A DNA stretch of 64,000 nt, taken from positions 62,001 to 126,000 of the forward strand of contig CAXKVF010000081.1 of the NCBI GenBank assembly GCA_964057225.1, read 5' to 3'. Numbering within the stretch: the stretch's first letter is position 1; each line of letters opens with the position of its first letter. Source of the stretch: Auanema rhodensis. Taxonomy: Eukaryota; Nematoda; Chromadorea; Rhabditida; Rhabditidae. Shown here piece after piece: positions 63,713-64,000 of this stretch. Both the position numbers and the translations under genes were made by a program. The notes under the pieces were generated by a model. The model worked only from the letters and a program-made list of their open reading frames with translations. It had not been told where the DNA came from and ran no database searches.

Positions 63713-63888
63713 AAAACCGCATCTCTTTATCTTTTACGTGAAGCGAGTTACATACCAAGTGCACATCACGTGTACATTTAATTAGCATAAATTAAAGTTC
63801 ACGTAAATTTCAAAGTCATGGTTACCATGCACCAATATCAATAAAAATTTGTTTTTAGACTAATATGCACATGGGGAATCTAATTTTG

Positions 63889-64000
63889 AAAACCGCATCT
63901 CTTTATCTTTCACGTGAAGCGAGTTACATACCAAGTGCACATCACGTGTACATTTAATTAGCATAAATTAAAGTTCACGTAAATTTCAAAGTCATGGTTA
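63889..64000 (+). repeat. Partial monomer at the window edge
   Basis: The first 112 bp of a monomer, cut by the window end inside the dyad (ending CATGGTTA). The array therefore continues to the right, and since base 1 is already inside the array it presumably continues to the left as well. Confidence 0.97.

Larger units (their letters stand above)
1..64000 (+). repeat. 176-bp satellite DNA array, 363 full monomers plus a partial
   Basis: The entire window is head-to-tail copies of one 176-bp unit beginning AAAACCGCATCTCTTTATCT and ending ATTTTG. Monomer starts were checked at many points (for example 177, 353, 17601, 35201, 52801, 63889) and all equal 1 + 176n. All copies read in the same direction. 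Copies differ by a handful of substitutions each, and no unique DNA interrupts them. The consensus has 57 G/C out of 176 (about 32%). The length is near a nucleosome plus linker, which is typical of eukaryotic centromeric and pericentromeric satellites. I do not recognise the family from memory. No array edge is present, so the true array is longer than this window. Confidence 0.99.
1..64000. other. No gene detected on either strand
   Basis: Because 176 is not a multiple of 3, any reading frame passes through all three codon registers of the monomer within three units (528 bp). The monomer is rich in TAA, TAG and TGA on the plus strand (for example in TTAATTAGCATAAATTAAAG) and in TTA, CTA and TCA, which are stops on the minus strand. 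No frame can therefore remain open beyond three monomers. I saw no tRNA, rRNA, transposase, reverse transcriptase or promoter-like island. Any transcript from here would be a non-coding satellite RNA, for which the sequence gives no direct evidence. Confidence 0.95.

Noticed and set aside
1-64000. CRISPR array
   Set aside because: The repeats are 176 bp with no unique spacers, and every part of the unit is repeated. There are no cas-like genes.
1-64000. Tandem-repeat protein gene
   Set aside because: 176 is not divisible by 3 and the unit holds stops on both strands, so no frame can cross more than three monomers.
1-64000. Primate alpha satellite (171 bp) or the Arabidopsis-type 178-180-bp centromere repeat
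   Set aside because: The unit length differs. Similarity is limited to short fragments such as ATATGGAC and AAACCGCA, which are not enough to claim relationship.
1-64000. Iteron-type replication origin or bacterial repeat
   Set aside because: Sixty-four kilobases of pure 176-bp repeats without genes is not plausible for a plasmid or bacterial origin. Higher-order organisation is typical of eukaryotic heterochromatin.
1-64000. Embedded transposon or telomere repeat
   Set aside because: The 176-bp register is unbroken through the window, and no non-satellite insert, target-site duplication or short telomeric tract is present.
1-64000. Assembly artefact producing the repeated blocks
   Set aside because: It cannot be excluded from sequence alone, but copies carry private substitutions (for example 168A near 57,541, 52T near 58,481, 77G near 30,347), which argues for real duplicated DNA and not simple copying of contig sequence.

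Overview
The whole 64,000-bp window is one uninterrupted tandem satellite DNA array. The monomer is 176 bp (about 32% GC). There are 363 complete monomers plus a final 112-bp partial one, all in the same orientation. Every monomer start I checked falls at 1 + 176n, from the first base to 63,889, so I see no net insertion or deletion anywhere. I found no protein-coding gene, RNA gene, transposon, CRISPR array or unique flanking DNA. The window suggests a eukaryote, at a centromeric, pericentromeric or other heterochromatic block, because the unit is close to nucleosome-repeat length, AT-rich, and organised in higher-order repeats (HORs). I do not recognise the satellite family and cannot name the species. 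CpG is not depleted in the consensus (5 seen, about 4.6 expected from composition), which argues weakly against a heavily methylated vertebrate genome.

Positions within the monomer (m1-m176) are counted from the A of AAAACCGCAT; monomer k starts at 176(k-1)+1. Diagnostic substitutions are written as position plus base, e.g. 43T. Monomers differ at a limited set of recurring substitutions, and these act as barcodes that reveal the higher-order structure.

Layout. (1) 1-21,648, the left domain. Its monomer classes are 137C, 162A, 83T, 106G/138C/172C, consensus, 43T/117T118A, 25A, 81C, and 38C/118A/156T. They form 6-mer HORs (1-5,456; a different 6-mer at 18,129-20,240), an 8-mer HOR (6,337-9,152), a shuffled zone (9,153-11,616), and a duplication (3,521-6,160 copied at 12,497-15,136). 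(2) 21,649-64,000, the right domain. It is dominated by an alternation of 118C and 118A monomers (352-bp dimer) with new markers such as 45G/65A, 48A, 71A, 156C/156T, 169A, 173G, 96A and 3T. Nested long-range duplications are traceable: a 12-mer present three times (28,161; 39,953; 42,065), a 17-mer tandem pair (29,217-35,024), a composite unit of 25-26 monomers (47,169 to about 55,440) related to 35.2-39.4 kb, and copies at offsets of 32,560 bp (21.8-26.2 kb with 54.4-58.8 kb) and 16,544 bp (43.1-47.2 kb with 59.7-63.7 kb). Left-domain monomers reappear inside the right domain as short islands at homologous places.

Small-scale structure in the monomer: three TCACGT motifs spaced 32 and 33 bp apart (two are full CACGTG E-boxes, and one matches the yeast CDEI consensus RTCACRTG), a degenerate CENP-B-box-like 15-mer overlapping the first E-box, an AT-rich 7-bp-arm inverted repeat, a dyad CATGGT-T-ACCATG whose core never varied in my reading, and an A5T3GT5 tract. 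If this window contains a biological system, it is a candidate centromeric repeat with helically phased motifs, not a gene cluster. That role is inference.
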